DNA from: Macrolepiota albuminosa
Lineage: Eukaryota; Basidiomycota; Agaricomycetes; Agaricales; Agaricaceae
DNA length: 64,000 nucleotides
NCBI GenBank assembly: GCA_027475525.1
Contig: JAMWFC010000092.1
Span: 372,001 to 436,000 of the forward strand
Direction of reading: 5' to 3'
Under the pieces are notes generated by a model. That model made no database searches. It worked only from the letters and a program-made list of their open reading frames with translations, and had not been told where the DNA came from. The position numbers and the translations under genes are program-made. This document shows, one piece after another, positions 12,700 through 24,101 of the stretch (position 1 is its first letter; each line of letters opens with the position of its first letter).

Positions 12700-13880
12700 C
12701 ATATTAATAGCTGATTGCTCATATAGCTGCAAGTATGTTAATATGGACTTCTTATTTTGGTTGAACATGATACAAAATGCTTCAAAGAAGCTTGCCATCT
12801 TCTATGATATTGTATGTGAATGGAGCTGTAACTTACAATCTTGCTGCACTATTTACAGTGCTTCTTTTGGACTACCTGACCTCTTTGTTGACTGCTATCT
12901 CACATATGCATATTTTTTCTTCAATAAAATATATCATGTCAAATGACTCTCTTCTGAAGATTTCTGGTTCCAAAATTTCATTTGATTGCACATATTCAAA
13001 AATGTCAGATTGACTATTCTTTCAACTTTACTCCTGATATTGGCTGAATTAATGGAGAAGCTCTAAATTATGGCTGGGCTGCCATTAATGCTGTAGTAAA
13101 TAGCATGAAGGAGATGGAACTTGGATCTCAGCATGATACTCTTAATAATCATTTTGGAGATTATAATTAGCAGAAAATTATGACCATTTGTAAGTAGTAT
13201 TGTATCAAATATTTATTAAAACATTTAATATTGACATGTATCTCAGCTTCTATTTTCCATTGAAAGGCCTGCCAAGCCATTGATCAGCATGAGGAACATG
13301 TTTTTGCATTTCAAGAATTTGATGCTGCACTTTCAGAAAAAGATGTCATGAGATGGACTGCCATGGTGCAAGCCTGGGAAAAGACCCCTGAAAACAAGGC
13401 CAATAGCTTATTGAATCCTTTTGTAGCAACTGTTGTGAATAAGTTATGATTTCTATTTGTTGTTTTTCTCATATTGTACATAGAGATTACAGAAAACACA
13501 GTGCACTTAGAACTGGCACTTGAAGATGAAGTTTGGCTTCATGAAGACCTCATTTCAAATATTCATAATGCAGTTTATGATGATGTTCCACCTGGTCATC
13601 TCATTGCACAAGGTTTAGAGTTAGAAGATCATCAGTATGTTTTTGATGCATGTCTCAACCAGCAATGCTTGACTCAATTTTTAAGCATCTTCTGTGAATT
13701 GAAATTAAGGAACTGGGTGCTTATTCCACAAGTATTCAACATGCAAAGATTGTTGAGCAGAGTAATTGACTATTTAAAAAAATCAAGGCATAGATGAGAA
13801 TACACATCCTTTATATACCACTGGCTGGCACCCTTCAGCTACATGATGATCAACTTGGAGGTGCCAAATATGTATCAACA
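12700..13880 (+). pseudogene. KDZ transposase C-terminal remnant
   Basis: Near 12,805 a YDIVCEW motif appears, the Asp-containing strand of KDZ transposases. From about 12,970 the frame reads KFHL.AHI.KCQ.YSFNFTP, then (N)GEA...WA.IN.V..SMKEM.LGS.HDTL..HFGD.N, which is the family's most conserved block. After a likely intron (about 13,190-13,263), a DA(A)..W..MV..WE segment follows. Then, after a second GT..AG gap (about 13,433-13,483), a helical tail runs 13,484-13,797. TGA, TAG and frame changes break it. It abuts repeat D upstream and a truncated Copia LTR downstream. Confidence 0.8.
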
Positions 13881-14066
13881 AACATGACACTGAGGCTGTA
13901 AGTCTGTAATTACTCCCTGACAAACACATATACTTATTATAGCATTATCACATAGTTTTCTTTGTTTGTATTTGTATAAGTACAATGAAAAATAGTTGTC
14001 TCCTTCATCATTGACATGACACTGAGGCTTTTTCTTTATTCATATCTATATAGATCTGGGATCACA
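13877..14066 (+). mobile_element. Copia 5' LTR, truncated
   Basis: It is near-identical to the last ~190 bp of the 3' LTR at 18,851-19,143, ending ...GGGATCACA at 14,066. The first ~100 bp of the LTR are missing; the sequence to the left belongs to the KDZ remnant, so the break is a rearrangement rather than a clean insertion. Confidence 0.85.
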
Positions 14067-17000
14067 GGTTATGGGCCTTTTTTAAGCCCAGCTTGTTGGT
14101 GCAACTCATTGTCCTGATATTCTTATTGGATGCCCATGGTTGCCTCCACGTGGTGCTGGCAATCTCTCTCTTTCAGTCTCACATCATCATGTCTACCCAT
14201 ACTCCAGATGAGAGAGTAATTTCACAACATCTTCAGGAGGGCATAAATGCAATGACGTTTCCTGGACCAGGATCTTTGACTAATATGTAGACAATTAAAC
14301 TGCCAATTCCAGGAATATACAACCCACAACATCTACATTCCTCTTTTCATACTTTATGTTCTTTTGACACACCACCGGCTTTTCAAAACAATAGAACTTA
14401 CAATTTTCCTTTTTCAAATTGCAATGTTGTACCACTATCACCATCCTCACATATACCCATTACTTTCCATGCATCATCTCTGCATATACCTGTCAATCTT
14501 CATGCACCTGCTCCTTGTAGATCCTCTTTTCCCCCTCCTTCTGTTCATACTTATTATTCTGAATATGATTATGTTTTGTAACCAAACTCCATTTATTCTC
14601 AACTTTCTGATCCTCACTCAGTTCTACTCTCTCTAGTCACTACTAGACCTCCTTCTATTCATGCCTTCAGAGCAAACTCTGTTCATCCTGAAGATCTTTG
14701 TTCACTTCCTGTTTGCACTCATTCAATTCAACCTCTTGATGTTCCTCTTCCCCCATCACATTCTGCTTCTTTGGTACCTATCTCAATCCACCAAGACAAT
14801 TATTTTGTATCTCCCACTACAACTTACAATCAATTTCATGCTTTTCCTGCTTTCTCTAATGCTTCTTCTGATAGTTCTTCCCTCATTTCCTATTGACCTG
14901 TTTCTGAGCAACAGACTCTTTTTCCACCTCCAAACATTAAGCACTTGCCTCCTCAATTTCACCACAATGCAAATACAAATGCTTAGCCTTTCTATAATTT
15001 TAATCATACTACTATTAACTATAATCATGATCCTCCTCCTCATTTGCTTCCAAACTGGAATTTATTACCTATACCACATCCTGTTTCCTGATTATCTCTT
15101 TTACTACCTTCACAACAATTATTGTTGTGTACTTCACAACCTGCTGATATTTCTTCTTCTGACATTAAATTACATTCTTTAGCTACAGTTTCCCTTCTTT
15201 GCTCTTTTGTGGAATAGGGCAATCACTCGGGTCATCACTAGCATTGGACTATATAGTTATATTTGTAGAATCCCTAATGTTGAAAATCTTCGTGATCTGA
15301 CAAGCCCTGTTGCATTACCTCCTCACTATGATTTTGACTCCACATCTGAAGAAACAGATGCCTATTGGATCTTCTGGCAGAATGATGATATTGTCAAGCA
15401 TATTATTGTTGGCAAATTATCCTAGGAAATACAAGATTCTCTTCCTCCTAAACAAGATGGCCCTTACAATTTACCCATTCAACCTGCTTGTGATCTCCTT
15501 GCTTTCTTACATGAACAATTCAGGATTGGCAGCGCTTTGGTCATGGAATTTACCAAATCAAAAGTCTTTGCATTAACAGCTTCTCTGAACACAGTTTCTG
15601 CATATGTACAAGCATGGTGTTTGGCAGTTTACCAATTAAATGGAACACCTTGGGACTTTACTCCCTAGCAGAAGATACAAAAGTTTGTAGATGGCTTACT
15701 TAATAGCAATCACTGGTCTGTATTGACTTGCTTGCCGATTGCTTTTCCCACTTTGGTTTCAACTTCTTTTCCTTGTCTTGACGTTACACCTGAACTCTGG
15801 CATGCTCATTTTGGTCATTTAAGTTATGATACTACAAAGGCAGTTCTTACAAAGAACTATGCTTCTGGGGTTGAATACAATGGTTCTTTTACTAACAATC
15901 TCTGTATTCCTTGCATCCTTGGCAAGCAACCTGCAAGACCATTTGATCATTTGATCATGCATCTGCAATATGTGATTTACTTCATATAGATTTGTATAGT
16001 CCTTTTCCCATCTCCTTCTTCAATGATTATGCAAATCATTTTCATTCCATCTTGAATGACTGTTCAAATTTCAGCAGCACTACTTTACTCTCTTCACGTA
16101 CTCAAGCTGTTTCACACTTCAAGCATGTTGAAGCCTCCTAGAAATTAAAATTGGGAACCCATGTTTATGTGGTTTGTTCAGACAATGTGAAGAAATTTGT
16201 TTCTAATGAACTGCATGATTATTTAATCTCTCAAGATATTACGCACCAAGCAACAGCACCATATGCACATCAGCAGAATGGCAAAGCTGAATGCTATATC
16301 AGAACAATCAAAGATTTGGCCCAAGCCATGATGGCATGGTCAGGTCTTCCAATGTCTTTTTTTGGTGATGCAATACTCACCACTCAGTATCTTTGGATTT
16401 GTCTCCCTACTTCAACCTTACCCTCATTAACTACATCTTACAAAGTCATGGAAGGCAACAAATCAGATTTGTTGCATCTTTGCATCTGAGATTGTCATTG
16501 CTTCATTCTGTATCCCAGTGAAGTTCAGATCAAAGGTTCAGAGCAGAGATTTGAAGCGATCTTTGTAGGGTATGACAAGAATTGCTTGAGTTGGAGAGTA
16601 CAAGATCTAAATAGGAAGTACTTCTTTTTGAAGGATGTTATTTTTGATGAGTTGGTTCCAGGTCACTTACACCCTCATTCCATTCAACACATATCAATAC
16701 CCCCACCTCAACTGGCTTCTGTGCTAGATTCTCCTGTCCAATGCTTAGATAGATTATTTGCCACCTCATCCAAATTTTGTACCTCATAATCATTCTTCTA
16801 TACCTTTCTCAGAATTGCAATCACATTCTACTAACCTTGACTTTCTGACCTACCACCATCTGAAATGCCACCAGAATCGATTCCAAATTGTACTCATCGA
16901 ACTATTGTCCCAACCACTAAAGGACATGCCTATAACAAAGAGATGGCTATGTGAAATGAATGACTGGTGCGTCTTTGTGCTGATCATGCTGCTTGCACTT

Positions 17001-18802
17001 TATTACTGAACCAAGTCTTGCCCACAATCTATGATTTCTGGTCTCTAATCATGGTCTCATCTCTCTATAAATCTTCTGCTGAAGTACATGTTCTTGAAAT
17101 AGCTGCAATTTTGGAATACAAGGCTATGGTGATGTATGGGCCTAATCCCATTCTATTTAAAACATCCTGTCTCTTCAATATCTCCAAACCTCCTGAGCAT
17201 TACAACAAGGCAATATGGCGTCCTGATGCAGAGTTCTGGCATGCAGCCATGCAGCAAAAAATGGATAGTTTATGATCTCAAGGTGTTTTTCAACAAACTC
17301 ATTGGTGTTTGATAGGTTTTTGCTTATAAGCTGGATGCCGACAGATCAGTCATTTGTGGTAAGAAAAAGGCTTGACTGGTCGCCCAAGGCTTCAGCCAAT
17401 GTCCAGAGAATTACAGAACCACTTACGCTCTGGTTGCAAAGTTGACAAGCATTAGGATCACTCTTGCTTATGCAGCCAAATATGACTTCCATCTTTTTAT
17501 GTTTGACATTAAAACAGCTTTCTTGGATGCTCCTCTCTCCCATGAGATATAATATAAGCAAGTTCTGGGTTTCTCTGAAGCTGATCCATCTTTATGTTAC
17601 CATTTACTTTGGGCCTTGTATGGCCTCAAACAATCTTTGTATGAGTGGTATACAATCCTTTGTCAGGCTCTTGAAGATCTGGGTCTCACTTCCTGTGAAG
17701 TTGATCACACTGTATTCCTTGGTTACTTTGATAAACTACCAGATCCTTTGATTACAATGCCCCTTGATGGCTCAAAACTTTTTATTATTGTTTGTATACA
17801 CATTGATGATGGACTGAATATAACAAATTCTTCCCAACTGTATCACTGGCTTATAAAGAGTCTAAATGAAAGGTTTGAAGTCATTGACTCAGATCCTACA
17901 ATGCTGTATCTGAGAATTAAAATTGATAGGGACCACCCCACATGCAAGCTCTGGCTCTCCCAGAAAGGTTTTATAATGGACTTACTATCAACTTACAATC
18001 TTCTTGAGGCTAAGTCCACAGCAGTCCTGCTCTACCACTCTCTTCATTCTTTCCCAGATCCTCCACCAAATTCCCTTCTGGATATCTCAGATGATAACCT
18101 AAAATTGCATTACCAATATTTGGTTGGTTCAATCCTCTACCTCAGCCTGTGTACATGGCCTGATTTGGCCTTTACAGCCATAAGCTTGGGTCAGTATAAC
18201 TCCTGTCCTACATGTTTCCACCTTCTCACTGCCAAAGAGGTTCTCCAATATTTATCAGGCATGATTGATTTTGCTTTACTCTACAATTTCACAGAACCTG
18301 AGAATCATTCTCTCATATGCCTTTTGCTTCTTTGTGGTTGTGGTTTTGTAGATGCAGATTGGGCATCTGACTCTTCAACTAGACGTAGTATTTCAGGCTA
18401 CACATTTTCCTTTATTCCTTTCTAATATCTTGGTCTTCTGTCTGGCAGCACACAGTGGCTCTTTCCTCAACTAAGGCAGAATATATGTTGATGATGCATG
18501 CCATGTGCAAAGCTATATGGATTTGCCTATTGCTTACATCGCTCTCATTACCAGTTCCTCAACCCTTCTCTCTGATTTGCAACAACAAGAGTGCCATTGA
18601 TATTGCAAAGTCTGATTCTACCACTTCTCATTCTAAACATATTGACATTTGCTACCATTTTATTCATGAACATTTTCAATCTGGATCATTTGAACCCACC
18701 TGGGTTTTGACTTCGGATATGGTTGCAGACATCCTCACAAAGGCCTTACCACATGTATTATATGATCACTTTGTAATTGGGCTTGGTCTCATTCATCATT
18801 AA
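14067..18802 (+). pseudogene. Ty1/Copia gag-pol remnant
   Basis: Between two LTRs, the broken frames give Copia domains in order. They are a gag-like start (14,093-14,290), Pro/Ser-rich low-complexity (14.3-15.2 kb), a gag segment (15.2-15.7 kb) and the GAG-pre-integrase HAHFGHLSYDT..(C)IPC..GK (15,790-15,930). The integrase follows with VCSDN..FVSN..(Asp) and APYAHQQNGKAE (Glu) at 16,151-16,490. RT follows with FDIKTAFLDAPL near 17,510, YGLKQS at 17,620 and HIDDG (decayed YVDD) near 17,800. RNase H/C-terminus at 18,455-18,802 has ALSSTKAEY and the ..DIL.KALP end. Domain order integrase before RT identifies Copia. Many stops, CpG-poor. Directly after the 5' LTR, GGTTATGGGCC resembles a primer site for the anticodon region of initiator tRNA-Met. 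Confidence 0.9.
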
Positions 18803-18850
18803 TCGTCATTTTTCTTTCCACGCTCCTTTTCTCCTGTGGTGATGGGGTTG

Positions 18851-19143
18851 TGTTGGAATATTTCCTACTTAGTCTCTGCATCCAATCAGTCACGTAATTA
18901 CTTGCCACCTCATTTGTGCTTTCTTTTCTTACAGCCTCAGTTGTCTCCTTCATCATTGACATGACATTGAGGCTGTAAGTCTGTAATTACTCTCTGACAA
19001 ACACATATGCTTATTATAGCATTATCACACAGTTTTCTTTGTTTGTATCTGTATAGGTACAATAAAAAATAGTTGTCTCCTTCATCATTGACATGACACT
19101 GAGGCTTTTTCTTTGTTTGTATCTGTATAGATCTGGGATCACA
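18851..19143 (+). mobile_element. Copia 3' LTR
   Basis: TGTTGGAATATTTCC...GGGATCACA, 293 bp with TG/CA ends, preceded by a purine-rich GTGGTGATGGGGTTG tract. Inside it, a ~35-bp segment (GTTGTCTCCTTCATCATTGACATGAC...) occurs twice about 130 bp apart; the pair is also present in part in the 5' LTR. Confidence 0.9.
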
Positions 19144-19297
19144 GGAAACAACTGTACAGTACAACAAAACCTTAAAAACTCGAAAATTGCCTACACAAAC
19201 AATTGCACAAATAAGAAGCAGGAAACAACTGTACAGTACAACAAAACCTTAAAAACTCGAAAATTGCCTACACAAACAATTGCACAAATAAGAAGCA
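19144..19297. repeat. Perfect 77-bp tandem duplication
   Basis: Two identical 77-bp units in direct contact. The same period recurs at about 19 other places, which argues for an assembly origin. Confidence 0.9.
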
Positions 19298-19535
19298 AAC
19301 TCTGGCAAACTCTGGCTTATATAAGCAGTCTGGAAGCAGTGCTGAAGGGCCCACACTTGTCTGAATGGTAGCTAAAGAACTAGAGCACCTCCAGAGCTGA
19401 GAATAGTACTAACAGATAGTGTTGAAAGAATAGAAACAGTAAAATGAGATAATGTTAGAAGAAATAAAAGAATGAATGAAAGGAGAGTGAAGAGATAAGG
19501 AGTGAAGGAAGGAAGAAATGAGGAGTCCCCTGACA
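19144..19535 (-). mobile_element. LTR, family A, truncated by the Copia LTR
   Basis: On the minus strand it begins TGTCAGGGGACTCC at 19,535 and follows the family-A LTR for ~310 bp of unique sequence, until the Copia 3' LTR ends at 19,143. A perfect 77-bp tandem duplication (19,144-19,220 and 19,221-19,297) lies in it and is probably an assembly artefact. Confidence 0.8.
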
Positions 19536-21307
19536 CCCAAGCCCATGAAACTCTCTATGAGATTTGACATGCTATCTTGCTCCAGTCTCAATTGTATAAA
19601 TCAAAGAATGCTTATGTGTGGGGTCAAAAGATGAATACACATAGCTGAGCCCTTCTTCAGTCCATGATGGATCACATCAGTCATGGAGTGGCAAAGTATA
19701 AGGAGATCCAAAGAGCTCTTGTAGGTCTTGGTGCAGCATTGAAGATGGGTTGGGACAAAGTACTTTAAGAAATCATGGACACTGATATTATGGTTGATGA
19801 GGATATACAATCATAGGGGTCACAGAGCATGAGCTGGATTTGGAGACTGTCAACAGGTGATAATGCTATGGAGGGAGAAGGAAAGCAGGAGATCTGTCAT
19901 ATTTTCTCTTTGTGTCAACGTCCTTGGCTGATCTCATCCCTAGCACTTTGTATTGAATGGTGTAAGGCATGGGCTTGTGTGCATAGATAGCAAGAGGAGT
20001 GTATTCTTCTCATTGAAAAGATACAAAGGGTGATTGCCTTCTTCATACATCAGGAGAGCCTGTGGAAGGCCTGTGCTGCCCAGATATATCCTCATGTTGA
20101 TGCCTACGCTGCAGCAAGCCTGCAAGCCTATGCCAAATGACAGGCAGTGCTTCGATGTTGATTATGTGTAACATGTGAGAATACATAGGCAGGTTTGAGT
20201 ACCCAGCTTCTTTCAGGCATTGGAGTGCCAAATGGGGCTGAAAATCACATTGAGCACTCATTCTCACCTCCCAGATGACTATATAACATTGTAGTGCTAT
20301 GTATTTGGAAAGAAAAATATATGTCAAAAAAATTTCAATATGTTGCAAAAATCTCCATTATCTCTACTAGACATAAATGTATTTATGAATCAATAGGAAT
20401 ATGTCTATCCATCAGTATCAGGGTTCTTAAAAGATCTCTTGATAATTGCAATTGCACCAATGCACCAAGGAATGGGACTGGTGCCTGAGATCATGGAAGT
20501 AATGCAAAGTTAATTTAAGAAATGAGTCAGGGTCCTGTCAGGGTGGGCACCCAAATGTGCTTGTTGTGATGCACCATGGCTTTGTCAGGTGGGAGTGCGT
20601 CATCAGATCTCTGGTGCTCTTAGAGGATGCACAAGTTTCTCTTCTCCTAGGAGAGACAATGATTTTTGCCCTTGGTGTGGTAGCCTTAGGTGTGCCAGGC
20701 CAAGAACCTGGCGGTGCGAAACTAATGTTTCTTTTGGTGGGGTTGGACTCCAAATGGAGATCCGACAAAGTGTTTGATTGTGCAACAAAAGCCCCCTCGT
20801 GGTGGGCTCCAGATTATGCGAAATGGAAGTTTTACTAAACTTTGTAATTTTGTTTTGCTCTACAATTTGAAAATCTGACTCTGCTGACTCTGCGAGTGTA
20901 GATTCAATATCTCTACGTTAACCTCCAACTTCGACCGCAGCAGAACTCGTCGTACCTGGTACCCTATCCATTGTTTAATGGCGGAACAATTGTCGACTCC
21001 GAATAGTCGACCCCTTTCTGTCTCAAAGCCACTAATCGGTATCAGTCATCTGCGGCACTTTGTCGTTTTTGAGGACCGAGACCTAGGCAGACCAGCAGCT
21101 ATATTCTACACTAAGACTATTTGTAATCTTCATATAACTAAACCATCAACATTAAATACAACGAATACAATGTCTGGGATGGCATGAGATGAGATGGATT
21201 GCGATGGGATAAGATTGGATGCGATGGGATACGATGGTCGACGATGACGACGAGTAACGCACGATACAGTGACAAAAGGATCTCCATTCTCAATTCTCTG
21301 GCGGCAC
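19536..21307. other. Transition from transposon debris to host island
   Basis: 19,536-20,520 is CpG-poor with nothing recognised. From about 20,550 CpG returns. A plus-strand open stretch at 20,557-20,838 has no recognisable motif and I do not call it a gene. Around 21,176-21,245 there is an imperfect GATGGGATA-like short repeat just beyond the stop of TVP38, likely in its 3' flank. Confidence 0.4.
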
Positions 21308-23149
21308 TCACCTCAAATCCCCCTCAAACGGGTTCCTCGACCGCCGGTTCGAATCCGACCCCGAACGCGAATTAAAAGCGCCGTCGTCCGCTTCGAGGCC
21401 ATCCCACGCAGTCCGATAAGACGACCCTGTCAACTGCGCTTGCGCTGGCCCGTGCGCTTGCCCATACCAATGTTCATGTCCAAACTCGCGCTCGAGCTCC
21501 GCCGCCCTAGGTCCCACTCCCTGCCCGGCTCCAACCCGCGACGGCTCATGCTCCGACACACGCACACGCGCAAGCATGTCAGACGACGACGACCCCAACG
21601 TCTCCACGCTCGCTCCGCCTGGTTGATGAGCATGATCACGATCATGATACGTCGACTCATACCCGCCACCATACTCGTCTCCATACCCACTGCCACCGTA
21701 CCCGCCTCCACCTCCATACCCATACCCACCTACAAGCCCAACCTCCCTGCCCATACCCGCATGCTGCATCGGCGCGCCAGCCAGCGCTGGGTCCCAGCCT
21801 CCCTCACCGAGCTCGACGTCGTCCGATCCGTGAGAGCGCAGCGGCGGCCGAGAATGGTGTGGTTGAAGCGTTGCTGTCAGTGGGATGTCGTCGGCTGAGC
21901 CGGAGGCGGGTGACGAAGATGTCGAGGTAGGAGATGCTGCACGTGCTAGTTTTGCTTGTCTGTTAGATGCGATATTCAGTTAGTTTCGATGTATGATTTG
22001 AATTCAAAATTGAAAATTTTAAGATTCAGGTTCAGAAGTTGAGATTTAAAATGACGAGGAGAACAAACCTGGCTTTGCGCCTCTCGTAGATGACGGCAGG
22101 TTTTACTTTGTTCATCATGTAGTAAATGTACCACATTGCGAGGAAGGTGATGAGGATCGTTATCGCCAGGACGACGTCGGTTATGATTCGGCTTTTGGTG
22201 TCGGTCGTGCCTAGTGGTGGGGTCAGTTGTTGTACGAATTGTTGGGGATTCAGGAGGGAATTGCAGGGATTGTTCAGTACTCACCAGTCGCCGACTGTTC
22301 TAGAAGTACACCGAGATACACGGTTATAAACTGCTTTGGCATGGACAGAATAGCAGCGAGAGAGAAGACGAAGATGCCCATGCCACACGTCGAGAACACC
22401 GCGGTCGTGACTTTTGACGAAGCGTTAGTTGCCTATCGGGTGCGAGTGAAAAGATAGTGTATGTACAATGACCCGGGATGGCACTCAGCCGTGCAACGAG
22501 CGCAATCTTGAACCCGCCGTCTCTGACGACCTTTGCAAGACATGCATATGTGATGTTGTTCTTTTCCAGCTTTTCTCCGCGTGCACGACAGCAGTACCTG
22601 AATGCACTACGATGGAAATGAGTGCTTGTTTCTCGGGAAGCAGAAGCACGCACTAGAAGTTGCCGACTTCGCCGAGGAACGTGCCCGCGGCGACGATGGC
22701 GAAACCGATCCACATGCCCCAGACGAGGCCACAGAGGATGGCGACGATCTCATGGCCAAAGAGCGGAGGGAAGGAGATGACGAAGAGGACGCCGATGGGG
22801 ACGAGCCAGCCGAGCTTGAGATCGTGCAGCCAGCGTGTGGCGGGTGTGAGCCAGTCGACGATTTGTTTGTGATAGATAGTAATGAGCGCCGTGACCACGA
22901 GGATGACGACCAGCGCCACGTAGTACCCTGTCGCTGCGGATTAGTGAAGACACAGAAACTAGAATGAAACCCACAGCGCCATTCCCTGCGTATCCAAAAC
23001 CTCCAGCGGCTGAGATTTTTCCAGTCAAAGGCGCCTGTCTGGAGCTCGCGCGCCTCGCTCGGCGTCGGACTGGGGGTGCGAGCAGCGACACGCGCTTGTT
23101 CGACAGATTTTGGGTTGTACGACGGAGGGTACGACGATGACGAAGACAT
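21308..23149 (-). CDS. TVP38: Golgi membrane protein TVP38 (VTT/DedA family), six exons
   Basis: Predicted exons on the minus strand: 23149-22975, 22933-22654, 22606-22467, 22410-22285, 22210-22069, 21959-21308. They total 1515 nt (504 residues) and all introns are GT-AG (41, 47, 56, 74, 109 bp). Residues 1-60 are a Ser/Pro-rich cytosolic lead. Hydrophobic segments follow with the family signatures FPPLFGHE, GTFLGE(V)GNFYAF and RLSAIPGHFTTAVFS, then FITVYLGV and a last membrane segment ending before KPAVIYERRKAR. These identify the TVP38/TMEM64 family, integral Golgi/ER-side membrane proteins related to lipid scramblases; the exact role in fungi is not settled. The last exon encodes a ~215-residue Gly/Tyr/Ser-rich, probably disordered tail, longer than the yeast protein's. 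It is divergently arranged with the kinase gene, 950 bp apart. Start chosen at the first ATG in frame with the lead; uncertain only at the N-terminus. Confidence 0.88.
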
Positions 23150-24101
23150 GGGAATCACTGCGATCACACTTTGTCTTGTTTTGTGGCTGCTGTGCCCCGC
23201 GGCTTTTCGGCACTCAATGGAGTCACCTTGTCCTTCGCTTTTATTGTGCGTCAATATCGCCACTCGCTCAAGTTGATAACTGATAACTACAGGGTAGTCG
23301 ATAAACAAGATATGTTGTGGACCGCCATATATACTGAGGGGCAACCATTTGATGAACGAGTTGATAAACATAAGTGGTAGAATTACCATCACTTGCGAAA
23401 CGACGCGACTTGAGATCCCCTCGATGATTACCTGAGCTCATGTCTATGTACATGATAAATGCTGCAAGTCTCAGGCGAGGCAGAGTTGAAAATCACTCGG
23501 TTAGTCTCATCCGTACTTCTCCCGAGCCATTGCGTATCTCAAAGACTTGATCCTTTCAGTATGTGTTCACCTCAAGAAGGCACACAAAAGTACGTTGTAT
23601 CGTGCATCTCGTTTATGGCGAAAGCAGGACTTGGGTTTCACTAGCAAATTTACTGGAAGGCTTGGCAACAAGAGGCTTCAAACCATTTCGTGTCCTCACA
23701 AGATAACCCTTGAGATCCACAGATAACACTTTATGTGTCTTGTTTCTCAGTCAAAGGGAGATATGCCACATACACCAGAACCAAATCTCGGAGCACAGCG
23801 CGTAGGTAGGTATAACATTACTATCTCCCGTCAATTACACCCGCAGAAATTCCGCTCTACGAGGAGCCACGATAAGTCCTCAAGAGTTCTTCACAGACCA
23901 CCTGCTCGAACGAATATACAATCTTCTTGGTGTCCACAATGGCGATCCCTATTTACCTTACATTACCTCGACTTGTCCACACGGAAAGCCTAAATGACGG
24001 GGGTCGACGGGGGGGTTAAGTTACGAGGTTCGATGAAATTAATTTCCCAGGCTTACCCAACAATCCAATCAACGCCCAACGAGACCAGTCTAAGTTCCGT
24101 T
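23150..24101. promoter_or_regulatory. Shared upstream region of TVP38 and the kinase gene
   Basis: About 950 bp between two divergent starts, with normal CpG content and no supported coding region. No clear TATA or CCAAT element could be assigned. Some of it is probably 5' UTR of either gene. Confidence 0.45.

Noticed and set aside
14364..15182. Leu/Ile/Pro-rich open stretches as membrane proteins
   Set aside because: They lie out of frame within the decayed Copia gag region and owe their hydrophobicity to T-rich decay.
20557..20838. Host gene in the stretch beside TVP38
   Set aside because: A 93-codon open frame with no motif and overlapping open frames on both strands; not enough support.
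19536..21307. tRNA or 5S rRNA genes around the island border
   Set aside because: No A/B-box pair with a foldable cloverleaf or 5S-like sequence could be supported by eye.
22602..23392. Long minus-strand open stretch 23,392-22,607 as an intronless gene
   Set aside because: It reads through TVP38 introns; only 23,149-22,975 of this frame belongs to the TVP38 model, whose spliced frame matches the family.
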